From positions 60,333-124,332 of the forward strand of contig NZ_VTHK01000028.1 of the NCBI RefSeq assembly GCF_009765355.1: a DNA stretch of 64,000 nt. The letters run 5' to 3'. The notes beneath the pieces were generated by a model. The model did no database searches and had not been told where the DNA came from. It worked only from the letters and a program-made list of their open reading frames with translations. This document shows positions 40,140 through 49,243 of this stretch, in pieces. This DNA comes from Amycolatopsis anabasis (GTDB lineage Bacteria; Actinomycetota; Actinomycetes; Mycobacteriales; Pseudonocardiaceae). The position numbers and the translations under genes were made by a program. How positions within the stretch are numbered: the stretch's first letter is position 1; each line of letters starts with the position of its first letter.

Positions 40140-43100
40140 GATGTGCCCCGGTGGCTGAGAGCGATGCGGCGCTGGGCGATGGCGCGGGCGAGACGGTGGG
40201 TGACGCGTTCCGCGCCGGGATCGACGCTGACGGCGCGCAGATGGTGGTCGTGCAGCAGGGTCCGCAGCAGGAGCGCGGAGTCCCGGTCCCGCAGGCACCG
40301 GTCCCGGTATGCGGCGAACGCGGCCCGCCGCTGGTCCCACGCGTTCAGCACGGCGCGGCCACCCGGAAAGCTCCCTGGCGGCGGCACCCCGGCGGCGTCG
40401 GCCAGTTGCAGCGCGCTGTCACCGAGTGCACGGTCCAGTTTTCCGTGTTCCTGGGGCAAGAGGTCGAGCAGACGGAGGTGCCCTTCCTGCGGAGTCGCGG
40501 CAAGCGAGGCGGCCAAATCCACCATGGACGCTGCGGCGATCGCCTGGTTGGGCATCCCGGTATGAGTCGTCCACCGGAGTTGCGCGAGGGCGGCTGCGGA
40601 GTCGGTGGCGAACACGTCTTCCACCGAGTCCTCGGTCGCCGCGCCGTGTCCATACACACCTTGTGGTGGCTGGTAGCTGCCGAGGTTGAGATCCGCGAGC
40701 AGGCCGGACTCGCGCAGCCGTGCCGCCCAGTCCGCGAGGCGGGCGGCGACGGGCCCATATTCCTCGGCGGCACGCAGTCGCAAGCACAGCACCAGGTGCT
40801 GGCCACTGTCGGGGCGAGCGCTGTCGTAGTGGCGCCAGAACCACCACCGGCGCACCCGGTTCTCGGCATCGGCGAGCAGGCTGGGCAGGTGGTCGGTGAG
40901 GATGTCGTCGAAGCGCAGCGGGTGTGCGTGCAGGTGCGCGCGCAGCACCGGCGAGCGCCCGGGGAGCAGGACGTCGGAGCAGGTCACGATGTGCCGTGAC
41001 GGCACCTGCGGGCGTGGTGGCTCCTCCGGTTGCGGGACGGCACGCAGCGGGACGAGCAGTTCGCACGCACGGCCAGCCCACGCGAGCTCGTCGTGCGTGC
41101 CGGACTCGCGGAGTTCGACCTGGCCGGTGCGGTTGCGGTCCAGGCGCGTGCGTAACAGCGCCTGGTCACGCTTGTCGTGCAGATCCAGCGGCAGGCGCAG
41201 CTCGCCTTCGCACAGCACGACGGCGGCCGGAACGCGCCACCGGTCGCGCCACGCGCTCAGCGCGTGTTCCCAGGTCGCTGTGCTGGTCGTGGCTGGGACA
41301 TCGGCAGTCTTCAGCAGCCATCGGGCTGGGCAGAGCACGGTGCGGCCATGGCGGATGCGGGGCAGGAACGGCAGTTCGCGGGCGACTCCGAACCCGAAGG
41401 GGCCGTAGACGCCGCAGCGGGCGGAGGCCACTTCGGCGAGAAACCGCGCCAGGGGCGGGGTCTGCGCCGACGTTTCCAGGGCGTGCGGCACGTGCGGCTG
41501 GATGCGCTGTCCGGTCGAGATCCGCACCAAGGACAGCTGTGCCGCGTCGGCGGCCACCGCCAGATCGTCCAGCCGGATCACCGTCTCGTCGTGGCCGCGG
41601 TGCTCGGCCAGGGAGATCACCCGCGGCAGCAGTTGTGGTGCGCGGGTGATGTTCTCGTTGTGCACACGCCGGGGCGGGAACGACAGTTGCGCGGCGATGG
41701 TGTGCTCGCCGCTGGGCGTGTACGTGGCGGCCAGGAGCTGCTGATCCGCATCGGAGAGCAGGTGCGCGAACCGGCCGGCCATGCTGTTGGCGTGCATCGG
41801 GGCCCCGGTGACCCAGAGCTGGAACCGTCCACGCTCCAACGCTTCGGCGGAGGCGGCGTGGAGGTGGAAGGCCAGTTCGACCCGTGCGGGCGGGACCATC
41901 CTGGTGTGGTCACCGACGGCCAGATCGCGCATGACCTGCTCGGTCAGCGCGATCTCGACGCGGCCCTCAGCAGTAGCGTGCTGGATCAACGCCTGCAAGG
42001 TGATGTCGCGTTCGGTCACGACACGCGGGGCGTGGGGGCGCGGCGCGCCGAGGAACCCGGCGGGAAACCCCAGGCCGGAGTCAGCGACCACGTCACGCAC
42101 GGGCACGACCGCGCCCGTGCCGTAGCGGTCGAGGAAGCGGGCATGGAAGTCCTTCCACGTGGGGTCGCCGAAGGGGTAGGGCGTGAGCCGCAGCAGCGCG
42201 GTCGCGGCGGCCTCGGCCTCGCGCAGCACCACATCGGGCACGGTGAAATCGCCCTCGAACGCCAGGTCCACGGCGAGCACTTTCTCCGTGCTGTCGTGCA
42301 CCGCGCGCATCCGCGCGGCGGCACCCTGCAGCGCCGGCCCGTAGTCGGCCGGACTCGTCCCCAACCGGGGCCCGGACAGCTCCTCGCCGATCGCGTCGAA
42401 CTGTTTCAGCAGGTCTGCCAGGTCGGGAAGGTCCTCGACACCGGCGGACTCAAGCTCGGTCACGAGATGGGCCAGGGGATCAACGGTGGTCATCGGGGCC
42501 CGCAAGCTGGTGAGCAGAACACCGCTGGAGACCAACTCGGCCAACAAGCCGTGGACTCTCTCGGGCGCGACAGCGGGGAACTGCTGCCCGATCCGCTGAG
42601 CCAAGGCAGCGGCACGGACCGGTTCGGCGGCACCAACCAATGCCGCTTCCACAGCCCGGGTACGGCGGATCGTGGCATCCAACGCCGCGCCGCGGTGAGG
42701 CTGCTGTTCATCGGGCCGGGCCGGGACAACGAACCGGTCGCCGCGCGGGAACCCGGCACCGTTGACGACCACGGACAGCCGCGGCAGCAGATCGGGGCGC
42801 CGCTCCAGACGATCGATGATCGCGTCCAGCCACCGCGCATCCGTCCGCGCCGCGACCCGATGCCCCGACCCGAACCGCAGAGCCGCCGTAGCGCCCGGCG
42901 ACGCGGCGGCCACCCCAGCGAACAAGCCGAACGGGGTGGCGCGCCGCTGCCAGCGTCGGAGATAGGACGAGGTTGTGACGAGCACACGCCGCACCTGGCG
43001 CGCATCGGCCGCTTCGCCGCGCACGATGGCCTCGATCTGCTGGGACAGCACCGGGCTGGCCACCCGCAGCGCCGCCCGGACCTCGTCGCGTCGCCACAGC

Positions 43101-43264
43101 CCCGCCAGCCACCCCCGGACCTCACCCGGGACGCCGTCGGCGTCAAGGTCGAAGGTGTCGGGCAAGTCCAGCCCGCCTGGATCGGTGCTCGCCCGGACCA
43201 GCGCCACACCCAAGCTCCGGAAGAGGAATTTCCGCGCTCCCACTGCCCGACGCCCCCGTCCCAT
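40136..43264 (-). CDS. LanB lantibiotic dehydratase, full length
   Basis: A 1042-residue class I dehydratase. The N-terminal part (up to about residue 740) has the glutamylation domain: KFLFRSLGVALVRAST, SSYLRRWQRRATPFGLFAGVA, and HVPHALETSAQTPPLARFLAEV with FGFGVARELPFLPRIRHGRTVLCPARW. The C-terminal part (LLPGRSPVLRAHLHAH...WFWRHYDSARPDSGQHLVLCLRL) is the elimination domain. It uses Glu-tRNA to activate Ser/Thr in the precursor. It is 30 bases downstream of the precursor gene and overlaps LanC by 4 bases. Confidence 0.9.
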   Translation of the reverse strand: MGRGRRAVGARKFLFRSLGVALVRASTDPGGLDLPDTFDLDADGVPGEVRGWLAGLWRRDEVRAALRVASPVLSQQIEAIVRGEAADARQVRRVLVTTSSYLRRWQRRATPFGLFAGVAAASPGATAALRFGSGHRVAARTDARWLDAIIDRLERRPDLLPRLSVVVNGAGFPRGDRFVVPARPDEQQPHRGAALDATIRRTRAVEAALVGAAEPVRAAALAQRIGQQFPAVAPERVHGLLAELVSSGVLLTSLRAPMTTVDPLAHLVTELESAGVEDLPDLADLLKQFDAIGEELSGPRLGTSPADYGPALQGAAARMRAVHDSTEKVLAVDLAFEGDFTVPDVVLREAEAAATALLRLTPYPFGDPTWKDFHARFLDRYGTGAVVPVRDVVADSGLGFPAGFLGAPRPHAPRVVTERDITLQALIQHATAEGRVEIALTEQVMRDLAVGDHTRMVPPARVELAFHLHAASAEALERGRFQLWVTGAPMHANSMAGRFAHLLSDADQQLLAATYTPSGEHTIAAQLSFPPRRVHNENITRAPQLLPRVISLAEHRGHDETVIRLDDLAVAADAAQLSLVRISTGQRIQPHVPHALETSAQTPPLARFLAEVASARCGVYGPFGFGVARELPFLPRIRHGRTVLCPARWLLKTADVPATTSTATWEHALSAWRDRWRVPAAVVLCEGELRLPLDLHDKRDQALLRTRLDRNRTGQVELRESGTHDELAWAGRACELLVPLRAVPQPEEPPRPQVPSRHIVTCSDVLLPGRSPVLRAHLHAHPLRFDDILTDHLPSLLADAENRVRRWWFWRHYDSARPDSGQHLVLCLRLRAAEEYGPVAARLADWAARLRESGLLADLNLGSYQPPQGVYGHGAATEDSVEDVFATDSAAALAQLRWTTHTGMPNQAIAAASMVDLAASLAATPQEGHLRLLDLLPQEHGKLDRALGDSALQLADAAGVPPPGSFPGGRAVLNAWDQRRAAFAAYRDRCLRDRDSALLLRTLLHDHHLRAVSVDPGAERVTHRLARAIAQRRIALSHRGTS

Positions 43265-43294
43265 CTTCAGTCGCTACCGCACCGAGCCCCGGCG

Positions 43295-43474
43295 TCAGAA
43301 CGGCGCCTGGGCGACCTGACTGGTGCAGGCGCTACCGCAGGTGGTGTTGCCGCAGTTGTCCTCGGTGTCACACGACATCTTGGCCAGCGGCAGGCTGTCC
43401 TCGATCACGCGTAGATCGAGGGCGAACTCGTCGCCAACCTCGGCAGCGGGCCGAGGCATGACGGCTTGAGTCAT
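43295..43474 (-). CDS. FxLD-family lanthipeptide precursor
   Basis: A 59-residue precursor. The leader has the class-I-type recognition motif as FALD at 17-20 (EFALDLRVIEDS), the hallmark of FxLD lanthipeptides. The core region around 33-59 has four Cys (35, 41, 46, 50) among Ser34, Thr37, Thr44, Thr45, Ser48, Thr51 and Ser52, with Asp36 and Asp39 as possible methyltransferase targets. Cleavage site unknown. ATG at 43474 with AGGAGAG upstream; a GTG at 43483 is less likely. Confidence 0.85.
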   Translation of the reverse strand: MTQAVMPRPAAEVGDEFALDLRVIEDSLPLAKMSCDTEDNCGNTTCGSACTSQVAQAPF

Positions 43475-43497
43475 AGCGATCACTCTCCTCTCGGTAG

Positions 43498-44766
43498 TTA
43501 ATCCTGATTACCCTGACCAGCGGCGGTGGCCGCTGCCGGCCAGGAGACCGTGATGCGGTGGTGCCGCTTGTCGATGACCAAGCCCTCCGACAGCCGCTCG
43601 TCCGGGGTGTCGGCTGGCCAGACAGCGAAGGACGGGCCGGGACCTCGGCGTTGCTCCCGATCCCAGATACGCACCTGCTCGGCCATCGCCTCGGCCAGCA
43701 CCGCGGCATTCGGGCCGAACGCGTGCGCGCCGAACTCGGAGATACCCGGCCCGGCACGCCGGGTCGTCACGTAGGCGACCGAGCCACCGTCGACGGCCGC
43801 CAGGTCGAACCACTGGTGACCCTCATCAACCAACACGGCGCGCTGGTCGGGGTCGGCGCGCAGGCGACCGAAACCGGGAAACACCGTGGCGAGCCAGAGT
43901 TGCAGCGTGTCGAACGACTCCCTACCCCCCACCGTCACCCCCGACCACACCTCGGCACGGGGCGTGTCCAGAACACCGTCCAGCGCGGGGGCCTGCTCAC
44001 CCGGCCAGCCGTCGTCGAACCGGAGCCCAACCTTCTCGCCGCGCAGCGGCAGCAACTGCTCGCGATTGGCACCGACTCCCTGCATCTTGACGAAGCCGCA
44101 GATCATGGCCGACCGGCTCACCAGACGGTCGCCCTCGCGCTCGAGCGCCAGGGAACGGGTCAGCCCGCGCATCCGCAAGGGAACAACGATCCGGCCGCCC
44201 GGCGCGAGCTGGTCGATCCAGGCCGGTGGAATATCCCAGGCGCCGACGGTGACGATGATCCGGTCAAACGGCGCGTATTCAGCCGCCCCGTTCTCGGCGT
44301 CAGCGCAGACGACGTTCACACGCGCATAGCCAGCCGCGTCCAGTAGACGGCTGGCACGGTCGGTCACCTCGGGGTCGATGTCCACTGTGGTGACCTGTCC
44401 CTCGGGACCGGCGAGCCAGCTCATCATCGCGGCGTTGACACCACCGGATCCGATCTCCAACGCGGTCATGCCCGGTTGGATGTCGGCCTGCTCCAGCATG
44501 AACGCCTGCAGCTCCGGCGCGGACACCGTGCTGATCGCCACGCCCTGCTCGTCCCGCTTCATGTGCACGGCGGCCGTGGCGGAGTAGACCTCCTCCAGCG
44601 AGGCGCCACGGGTGAACCAATCCCGGTGCACCGCACGGAAGACCTCAGCGACCCGATCGCTGCGGATCGCCCCCATCTCGCGCAGCGTGCTGATCATCGC
44701 CTCGCGCAACGACTCCGCCTGCTGGGCCTCGGAGATCTCAGCGCTCGACGGTCGGACTGTGCTCAT
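43498..44766 (-). CDS. FxLD-system methyltransferase 1 (PIMT-like)
   Basis: A 422-residue protein-L-isoaspartate-methyltransferase-like enzyme. SAM motif EIGSGG at 104-109, then TTVDIDPEV, and IVTVGAWDIPPAWIDQLAPGGRIVVPL, all as in FxLD methyltransferases. The C-terminal half is the extra domain of LanS-type enzymes. Related enzymes (for example OlvSA) methylate an Asp in the modified peptide and so drive isoaspartate formation. ATG at 44766 with AAAGGATAA upstream. It is next to the precursor (23 bases) and 92 bases downstream of the second copy. Confidence 0.85.
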   Translation of the reverse strand: MSTVRPSSAEISEAQQAESLREAMISTLREMGAIRSDRVAEVFRAVHRDWFTRGASLEEVYSATAAVHMKRDEQGVAISTVSAPELQAFMLEQADIQPGMTALEIGSGGVNAAMMSWLAGPEGQVTTVDIDPEVTDRASRLLDAAGYARVNVVCADAENGAAEYAPFDRIIVTVGAWDIPPAWIDQLAPGGRIVVPLRMRGLTRSLALEREGDRLVSRSAMICGFVKMQGVGANREQLLPLRGEKVGLRFDDGWPGEQAPALDGVLDTPRAEVWSGVTVGGRESFDTLQLWLATVFPGFGRLRADPDQRAVLVDEGHQWFDLAAVDGGSVAYVTTRRAGPGISEFGAHAFGPNAAVLAEAMAEQVRIWDREQRRGPGPSFAVWPADTPDERLSEGLVIDKRHHRITVSWPAAATAAGQGNQD

Positions 44767-44858
44767 GCAGTTATCCTTTTCAGGCATAGATTTTTTAGGC
44801 ATTGGTTGTTGATGAAACGGCGACTGCCGACCAGATGTGGTGCGCGGTAGAGCCGCAC

Positions 44859-46154
44859 TCACCGGCCAACCTCCGTAGCGTTCTGGCTTCTCGCGGCCGT
44901 CACCGCCTGCGGCCAGCAGATCGAGATCCGGCTGCGCGGTTTATCGACGACGCGTCCCCCAGGAAGCAGCCGGTCGTCGGGAGTGCCGCTCGGGCAAACG
45001 CGGAATTGCGGCCCAGGGCCGCCCCGGTGGTCACGCGCCCAGATCCGCAGCTGCCCGGCAACGACCTCGGCGAGTTCAGCGGCGTTTGGCCCGAAGGCGT
45101 GGACACCGAACTCCACCTCCTGGTCGTCGGCCGTACTGCGGGTGGTGACGTAGGCGAGGGTGCCGCCGGAGACGGTACCCACCGCAGCGATATGCCGGCC
45201 TGGCGGGCAGATCAGGCCAGTGTCGCGCTCGCGGTCCACCACGACCCGGCCAAAACCGGGCAGCGCCGTCGCCAGCCACATCTGCGTGGTGGCCCACGGC
45301 TCGAACCGCCCGATGGTGGCCCCGCTCCACACCTCCACGCGTGGAGTGTCCAGGGCTCGTTCCAGCACGCTCGGATCAACGGGGAACTCAGCCGGGGGCA
45401 CGTCGTCGAGGTGCACGCTGACTTCGCCACCGCGCAGGACCAGCCGCGTGCTCTCGTGCGCTCCGGCGCCCTGCAGCGGCACGAACCCGAACAACGTCGC
45501 CGACCGGCTGACCAAGCACCCGCCGGTCTTCTCGAACGCGATCGTGCGCGACAAGCCCAGCACCGACAACGGCACCAGCAGGCACCCACCCTCGGCCAGC
45601 TGATCGACCCAGGCGGGCGGGATCTCCCAGGCACCTGCGGTGACCAGGATCCCGTCGTACGGGGCGTACTCAGGCACTCCGCCGTCGGCGTCGGCGAGCA
45701 CGACCTGCACCCGCGAATACCCGGCTTCGTCGAGCAGTCGGCGGGCCCGGTCGGTGATGTCGGGGTCGATGTCGACCGTCGTGACCTGACCGGTGTGACC
45801 GACCAGTTCGGCCATCAGCGCGGCGTTGCAGCCGCCGGAACCGACCTCCAGAACGCGCATCCCCGCGCCAATCTCCGCTTGTTGGAGCATATGTGCCTGC
45901 AACTGCGGCGCCGACACCGAACTGGTCGCGTTACCGTTCGCATCGCGCTTGGTCACCACCGGCCGATGCGGGTGATACACCTCGTCCAGGCCAACCTCCG
46001 GAGCAAACAGCTCCCGAGGAACCTTCCGCATCGCCGCCTCGATCGACGCCGAGGTAATCGTGCCCTCGGCGACGAGATCGTCGACTACCTTGTCGCGCGC
46101 CCGGCGCGCGCGAGCAGAGTTTCCGGGTTCGTCGTCGATGGTTGTGTCAGTCAC
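44859..46154 (-). CDS. FxLD-system methyltransferase 2 (PIMT-like)
   Basis: A 431-residue homologue of the adjacent methyltransferase. SAM motif EVGSGG at 103-108, TTVDIDPDI, and ILVTAGAWEIPPAWVDQLAEGGCLLVPL. The C-terminal domain is aligned along its whole length (for example FGVHAFGPNAAELAEVVAGQLRIWARD against FGAHAFGPNAAVLAEAMAEQVRIWDRE). Its start is GTG with AAGGAAAG upstream; it is the first gene of the cluster. Two such enzymes suggest either two methylated Asp residues or one enzyme with a changed role. Confidence 0.85.
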   Translation of the reverse strand: MTDTTIDDEPGNSARARRARDKVVDDLVAEGTITSASIEAAMRKVPRELFAPEVGLDEVYHPHRPVVTKRDANGNATSSVSAPQLQAHMLQQAEIGAGMRVLEVGSGGCNAALMAELVGHTGQVTTVDIDPDITDRARRLLDEAGYSRVQVVLADADGGVPEYAPYDGILVTAGAWEIPPAWVDQLAEGGCLLVPLSVLGLSRTIAFEKTGGCLVSRSATLFGFVPLQGAGAHESTRLVLRGGEVSVHLDDVPPAEFPVDPSVLERALDTPRVEVWSGATIGRFEPWATTQMWLATALPGFGRVVVDRERDTGLICPPGRHIAAVGTVSGGTLAYVTTRSTADDQEVEFGVHAFGPNAAELAEVVAGQLRIWARDHRGGPGPQFRVCPSGTPDDRLLPGGRVVDKPRSRISICWPQAVTAARSQNATEVGR

Positions 46155-46563
46155 AAAGTGTTCTTTCCTTGCGGTCGTTCGCTGGAAGCCGTCGGCCTCG
46201 TGGGGACATCGTGGAGGTCTTGACATATCGTATCGGCGTGATCACGCTCCGAAGATCGGTTCGGCGGACTCCATTTCGGTGATCTCCTAGGCGGCAATGC
46301 CCCGCGGCTCGCTGCCCGGGTGCGAAGACCCAGTTGACGCTGTGCGGACGGTTCAACCGCGCCGCGAAAGTCGTGCGGTTTCGCGCGTAGCCATGTCCGG
46401 CCTTGCGAGCGCCTCAATGGCGCTCCGTCGGCGGGTCCTCGGCTCCACAGGGGTGGCGTGATCTCCGCACCGTTGAGCCTCGCGCTCCGGCGAGTGATCG
46501 ACCAGACCATCCGCTACCCGTGTCGCTGGTCACCGACCGCAGTGCTGGACATATCCTGGACAG
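46155..46563. promoter_or_regulatory. Divergent promoter region of the lanthipeptide cluster
   Basis: 409 bases between divergent start codons. For the plus-strand gene, TATCCT (46552-46557) ends 6 bases before GTG 46564, which fits a leaderless transcript. On the lanthipeptide side there is TACGAT about 70 bases before the methyltransferase start and a 10-base palindrome CGTGATCACG (46237-46246) that could be an operator. No gene is supported in the gap. Confidence 0.4.
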
Positions 46564-47781
46564 GTGGTGTCCAGCGCTGCACTCTCCGTTGCGGAGGTCA
46601 CGGAGGGTCTCAAACGCCTGCGACAAGGGCATGGGCTGGCGCGCCCGACCGCGCTACTCACCGCGTTTCCCGATCGTGTGCGGGAGCAGCTCGCGCGCGG
46701 CGACGTGAGCGAACCTGGTTCGGTGGAGGAGGTCCGGAAGCTCGTGTCGGTGCTGCGCCGCGCGATCGACGACCTTGCCGACGACGAGCGTCTCCACGTC
46801 GAGGTTGACTTCAACCTCGTCCCCGAGCACCGCTACCCCACCCTGACCGAGCGACAGGAGTCGTTGGCACGCTTGCGGAAATGCGCGGCGAAGACCGTAC
46901 GCCGGCACGCCGACCGCGCGCTGGACACACTGGCGTATGTGCTCCTGAGCGCCGAGCCACTCACGGTGTCCCAGGACCGCGGCGCCGCAGCGCCGCCAGG
47001 TGGAGACCAGGCTCGGGCGGTCGGGCGGTCCGCGCCGTGGTGGGAGGATCTTCGGGCGTTCTGGCGTCTCTCCGGTGAAGCGCGGGTGGACATCGTGTGC
47101 TCGGAGATCCCGGAGAACGAACGCCCCGAGTACGCCTCGCCGGCCGATCGCAATTACCTGCGCTACGCCAAGTTCGCCGACCTCGACACGCTGATGTACC
47201 TCCGGACCCGATTCGCGCAGCTGGCGCCGACGGTGACCATCCGGGACTTCGCTCCCTCGGAGTACTACGACACGCAAGCCGATGTGCTCGTCGTGGTCGG
47301 CGGGCCGCCCTGGAACGCGACCTACCGCGAGTTCCTGCCGCAGTTGCCGTTCTACTTCGAGCCCCATCCGCTCGGGGAAGACGACCCCCTGGTCGTGCCC
47401 GACCTGCACGGGTTGACCCTGGGCCCGCGGTGGACCGAACGGCAGGAACTGCTCGAGGACCTGGCGGTGTTCACCCGCCTCACCCTCGCCCACGGCACCA
47501 CCGTGTTCCTGCTCGGCGGCTGTTTGACCCTCGGCGTGCTCGGCGCCGCCCGCTGCCTGCTCGAAGCCGAACGCGGGGCGCGCAGCGTCGGCTACCTCAC
47601 CGAGCAGGTCGGCGATGACGACTTCGTCCTGGTGACCGAAGCCCGGCGCGTCGGCGGGATCACCGACGTGGCCGATTTGACGATGGTCCACCCGCTGTTG
47701 CTGCTCGCCCGGCGCAACAACAACCCGTTCCGCGTGGCAGTCGACAACACCGACCGCTACCTCGGCCTCCGCCCCGCATGA
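46564..47781 (+). CDS. Uncharacterised two-domain protein
   Basis: A 405-residue protein. Residues 1-130 form a helical, Leu/Arg-rich domain of a type often placed before varied partners in actinobacteria (VTEGLKRLRQG...LTERQESLARLRKCAAKTVRRHADRALDTLAYVL). Residues 170-400 look like a Rossmann-type fold: ARVDIVCSEIPENERPEYAS, DVLVVVGGPPWN, FEPHPLGEDDPLVVPDL, TTVFLLGGCLTLGVLGAA and DDDFVLVTEARRVGGITD. These suggest nucleotide or sugar-nucleotide binding, but the family has no known reaction that I can name. Probably leaderless. Coupled to the GT25 gene by ATGA. Confidence 0.6.
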   Translation: MVSSAALSVAEVTEGLKRLRQGHGLARPTALLTAFPDRVREQLARGDVSEPGSVEEVRKLVSVLRRAIDDLADDERLHVEVDFNLVPEHRYPTLTERQESLARLRKCAAKTVRRHADRALDTLAYVLLSAEPLTVSQDRGAAAPPGGDQARAVGRSAPWWEDLRAFWRLSGEARVDIVCSEIPENERPEYASPADRNYLRYAKFADLDTLMYLRTRFAQLAPTVTIRDFAPSEYYDTQADVLVVVGGPPWNATYREFLPQLPFYFEPHPLGEDDPLVVPDLHGLTLGPRWTERQELLEDLAVFTRLTLAHGTTVFLLGGCLTLGVLGAARCLLEAERGARSVGYLTEQVGDDDFVLVTEARRVGGITDVADLTMVHPLLLLARRNNNPFRVAVDNTDRYLGLRPA

Positions 47782-48524
47782 GGACACCGCATCCGGTGAT
47801 CACCGCCTCCGACATCCGCGGTTACGTGGTCAACCTGCCCCGACGGCCAGACCGCCGCGCCTGGATCGAGCGGTCCCTTCCCGCAGACCTCGCGGTCACG
47901 GTCACCTCTGACTGGACCGGCCCCTTCGACGGCCATGCCCTGTCCTGCACGATGCTCGAAACCGCAGGGTACAAGCTGTTTCCCTGGCAAATCGACTCCG
48001 ACAACCCGTGGTGGAGCCGCCCGCTGAAGTACGGGGAGATCGGCTGCACGCTCGCGCACCTGGCCTGCTGGCGGCACGCCGCCGGCACCGGGACCGAGCC
48101 GTTCGTGCTGATGCTCGAAGACGACGCGGTCCTGGGCCCCGCCTTCCTGGACGAGCTGCTGCGCGGGCTGGAACGCCTCATTTCTCAGACCTGGTTCGAC
48201 CTGCTCTACCTGGGCCGCTACCCCCTGGAACCCGACCAGTCCGCGCTGCCGGGATTCCTCTCACCCGGCTACAGCCATTGCACCTTCGGCTATCTGCTCA
48301 CCCGGCCCGCGCTCGACATCCTCCTGGCCACCCAGCTCGAGCATGCCCTCGTGCCGGTCGACGAGTTCCTGCCCGCGCTCTACCTCGCCCACCCGCGCCC
48401 CGACCTGCGCGCCCGGTTCCCCCGGCAGCTCACCGCGTTCGCCTTCGACCCGCCCCTGGTCGGCCAACGTCCCAAGGACGAGGCCGGCAGCGACACCGAA
48501 GACTCCGCCTTCGTCGATCCCTGA
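47778..48524 (+). CDS. Glycosyltransferase family 25
   Basis: A 248-residue GT25 enzyme. IRGYVVNLPRRPDRR at the start, PLKYGEIGCTLAHLACWR in the middle and VLMLEDDAVLGPAFLDELLRGLE, holding the acidic metal/nucleotide residues, match the family of LPS beta-1,4-galactosyltransferase-like enzymes. It transfers a sugar from an activated donor; the acceptor is unknown. Start overlaps the previous stop (ATGA, 47778-47781). Confidence 0.8.
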   Translation: MRTPHPVITASDIRGYVVNLPRRPDRRAWIERSLPADLAVTVTSDWTGPFDGHALSCTMLETAGYKLFPWQIDSDNPWWSRPLKYGEIGCTLAHLACWRHAAGTGTEPFVLMLEDDAVLGPAFLDELLRGLERLISQTWFDLLYLGRYPLEPDQSALPGFLSPGYSHCTFGYLLTRPALDILLATQLEHALVPVDEFLPALYLAHPRPDLRARFPRQLTAFAFDPPLVGQRPKDEAGSDTEDSAFVDP

Positions 48525-48568
48525 CACTCAGGTTCGCTGCGCCGCGCCTGTACCGAGCGCGGCGGTGG

Positions 48569-49243
48569 TCACGGTGTCCGCGAGCTGGGCATCGACTGCC
48601 AGTGCTGGAGCAGGCCGCGCAGACGGCGGCCCGGCCATTCCACTGCGGGGGTGTGGATGTTCACGCCGGTCACGACATGCTCCGGTGGCACATCCTTGGT
48701 CACCACCGCGCCGGCGGCCACGTAACTGCGGGGCCCGATCCGGACCCCGCCCACCACGCGGGCCCCGTAGCCGACCACGGAGTCCGGCTCGATCACCGGC
48801 GGCTCCTCGTCGGCACCCCACCAGCCCTCGTGCGGGCGGGTGTACTCGTGCACCAGCTCGCCCATCACGGTGGAGCGCTCCCCGATCGTGGTGCCGTCGC
48901 ACACGAACCCGGCCACGCACGCGTCCGCGCCGACCGTGACGCGATCGCACACGTACGCCCCGTACACCATCCGGGTCCGCTCGCCGATCGTGCTGTTGTA
49001 GCCGATGCGCACCCGGTCCTCGATCACGCAGCCCGCGCCGATCCGGACCCCTTCGTAGACCACGACCTGGTTGGCCACCAGGCACTCCGGCCCGATCGAC
49101 ACCGGGTCGCCGATCAGCACCGACCCCGGCTTGCGTTGTTCATCCCGTAGGCGCGCCTCCTTCGGATAGCCGAAGACGCACTGCTCGCCCACGACGCTGC
49201 TGTCGTCGATGTGGACCGGCGCGTACAGCGAGGTGATGTTCAC
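48569..49243 (-). CDS. Hexapeptide-repeat acyltransferase (left-handed beta-helix)
   Basis: A 224-residue protein with imperfect hexapeptide repeats over residues 10-200 (VLIGDPVSIGPECLVANQVVVYEGVRIGAGCVIEDRVRIGYNSTIG...VVGGVRIGPRSYVAAGAVVTKDVPPEHVVTGV). Such proteins are acetyl/acyl transferases acting on sugars or nucleotide sugars. The last 25 residues are a variable tail. The start overlaps the hydrolase's stop by 4 bases. Convergent with the GT25 gene; the two operons may serve one glycan. Confidence 0.8.
   Translation of the reverse strand: MNITSLYAPVHIDDSSVVGEQCVFGYPKEARLRDEQRKPGSVLIGDPVSIGPECLVANQVVVYEGVRIGAGCVIEDRVRIGYNSTIGERTRMVYGAYVCDRVTVGADACVAGFVCDGTTIGERSTVMGELVHEYTRPHEGWWGADEEPPVIEPDSVVGYGARVVGGVRIGPRSYVAAGAVVTKDVPPEHVVTGVNIHTPAVEWPGRRLRGLLQHWQSMPSSRTP

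Noticed and set aside
41177..43414. 745-codon plus-strand open frame opposite LanB
   Set aside because: LanB on the other strand is unmistakable; this is a shadow of its third codon positions.
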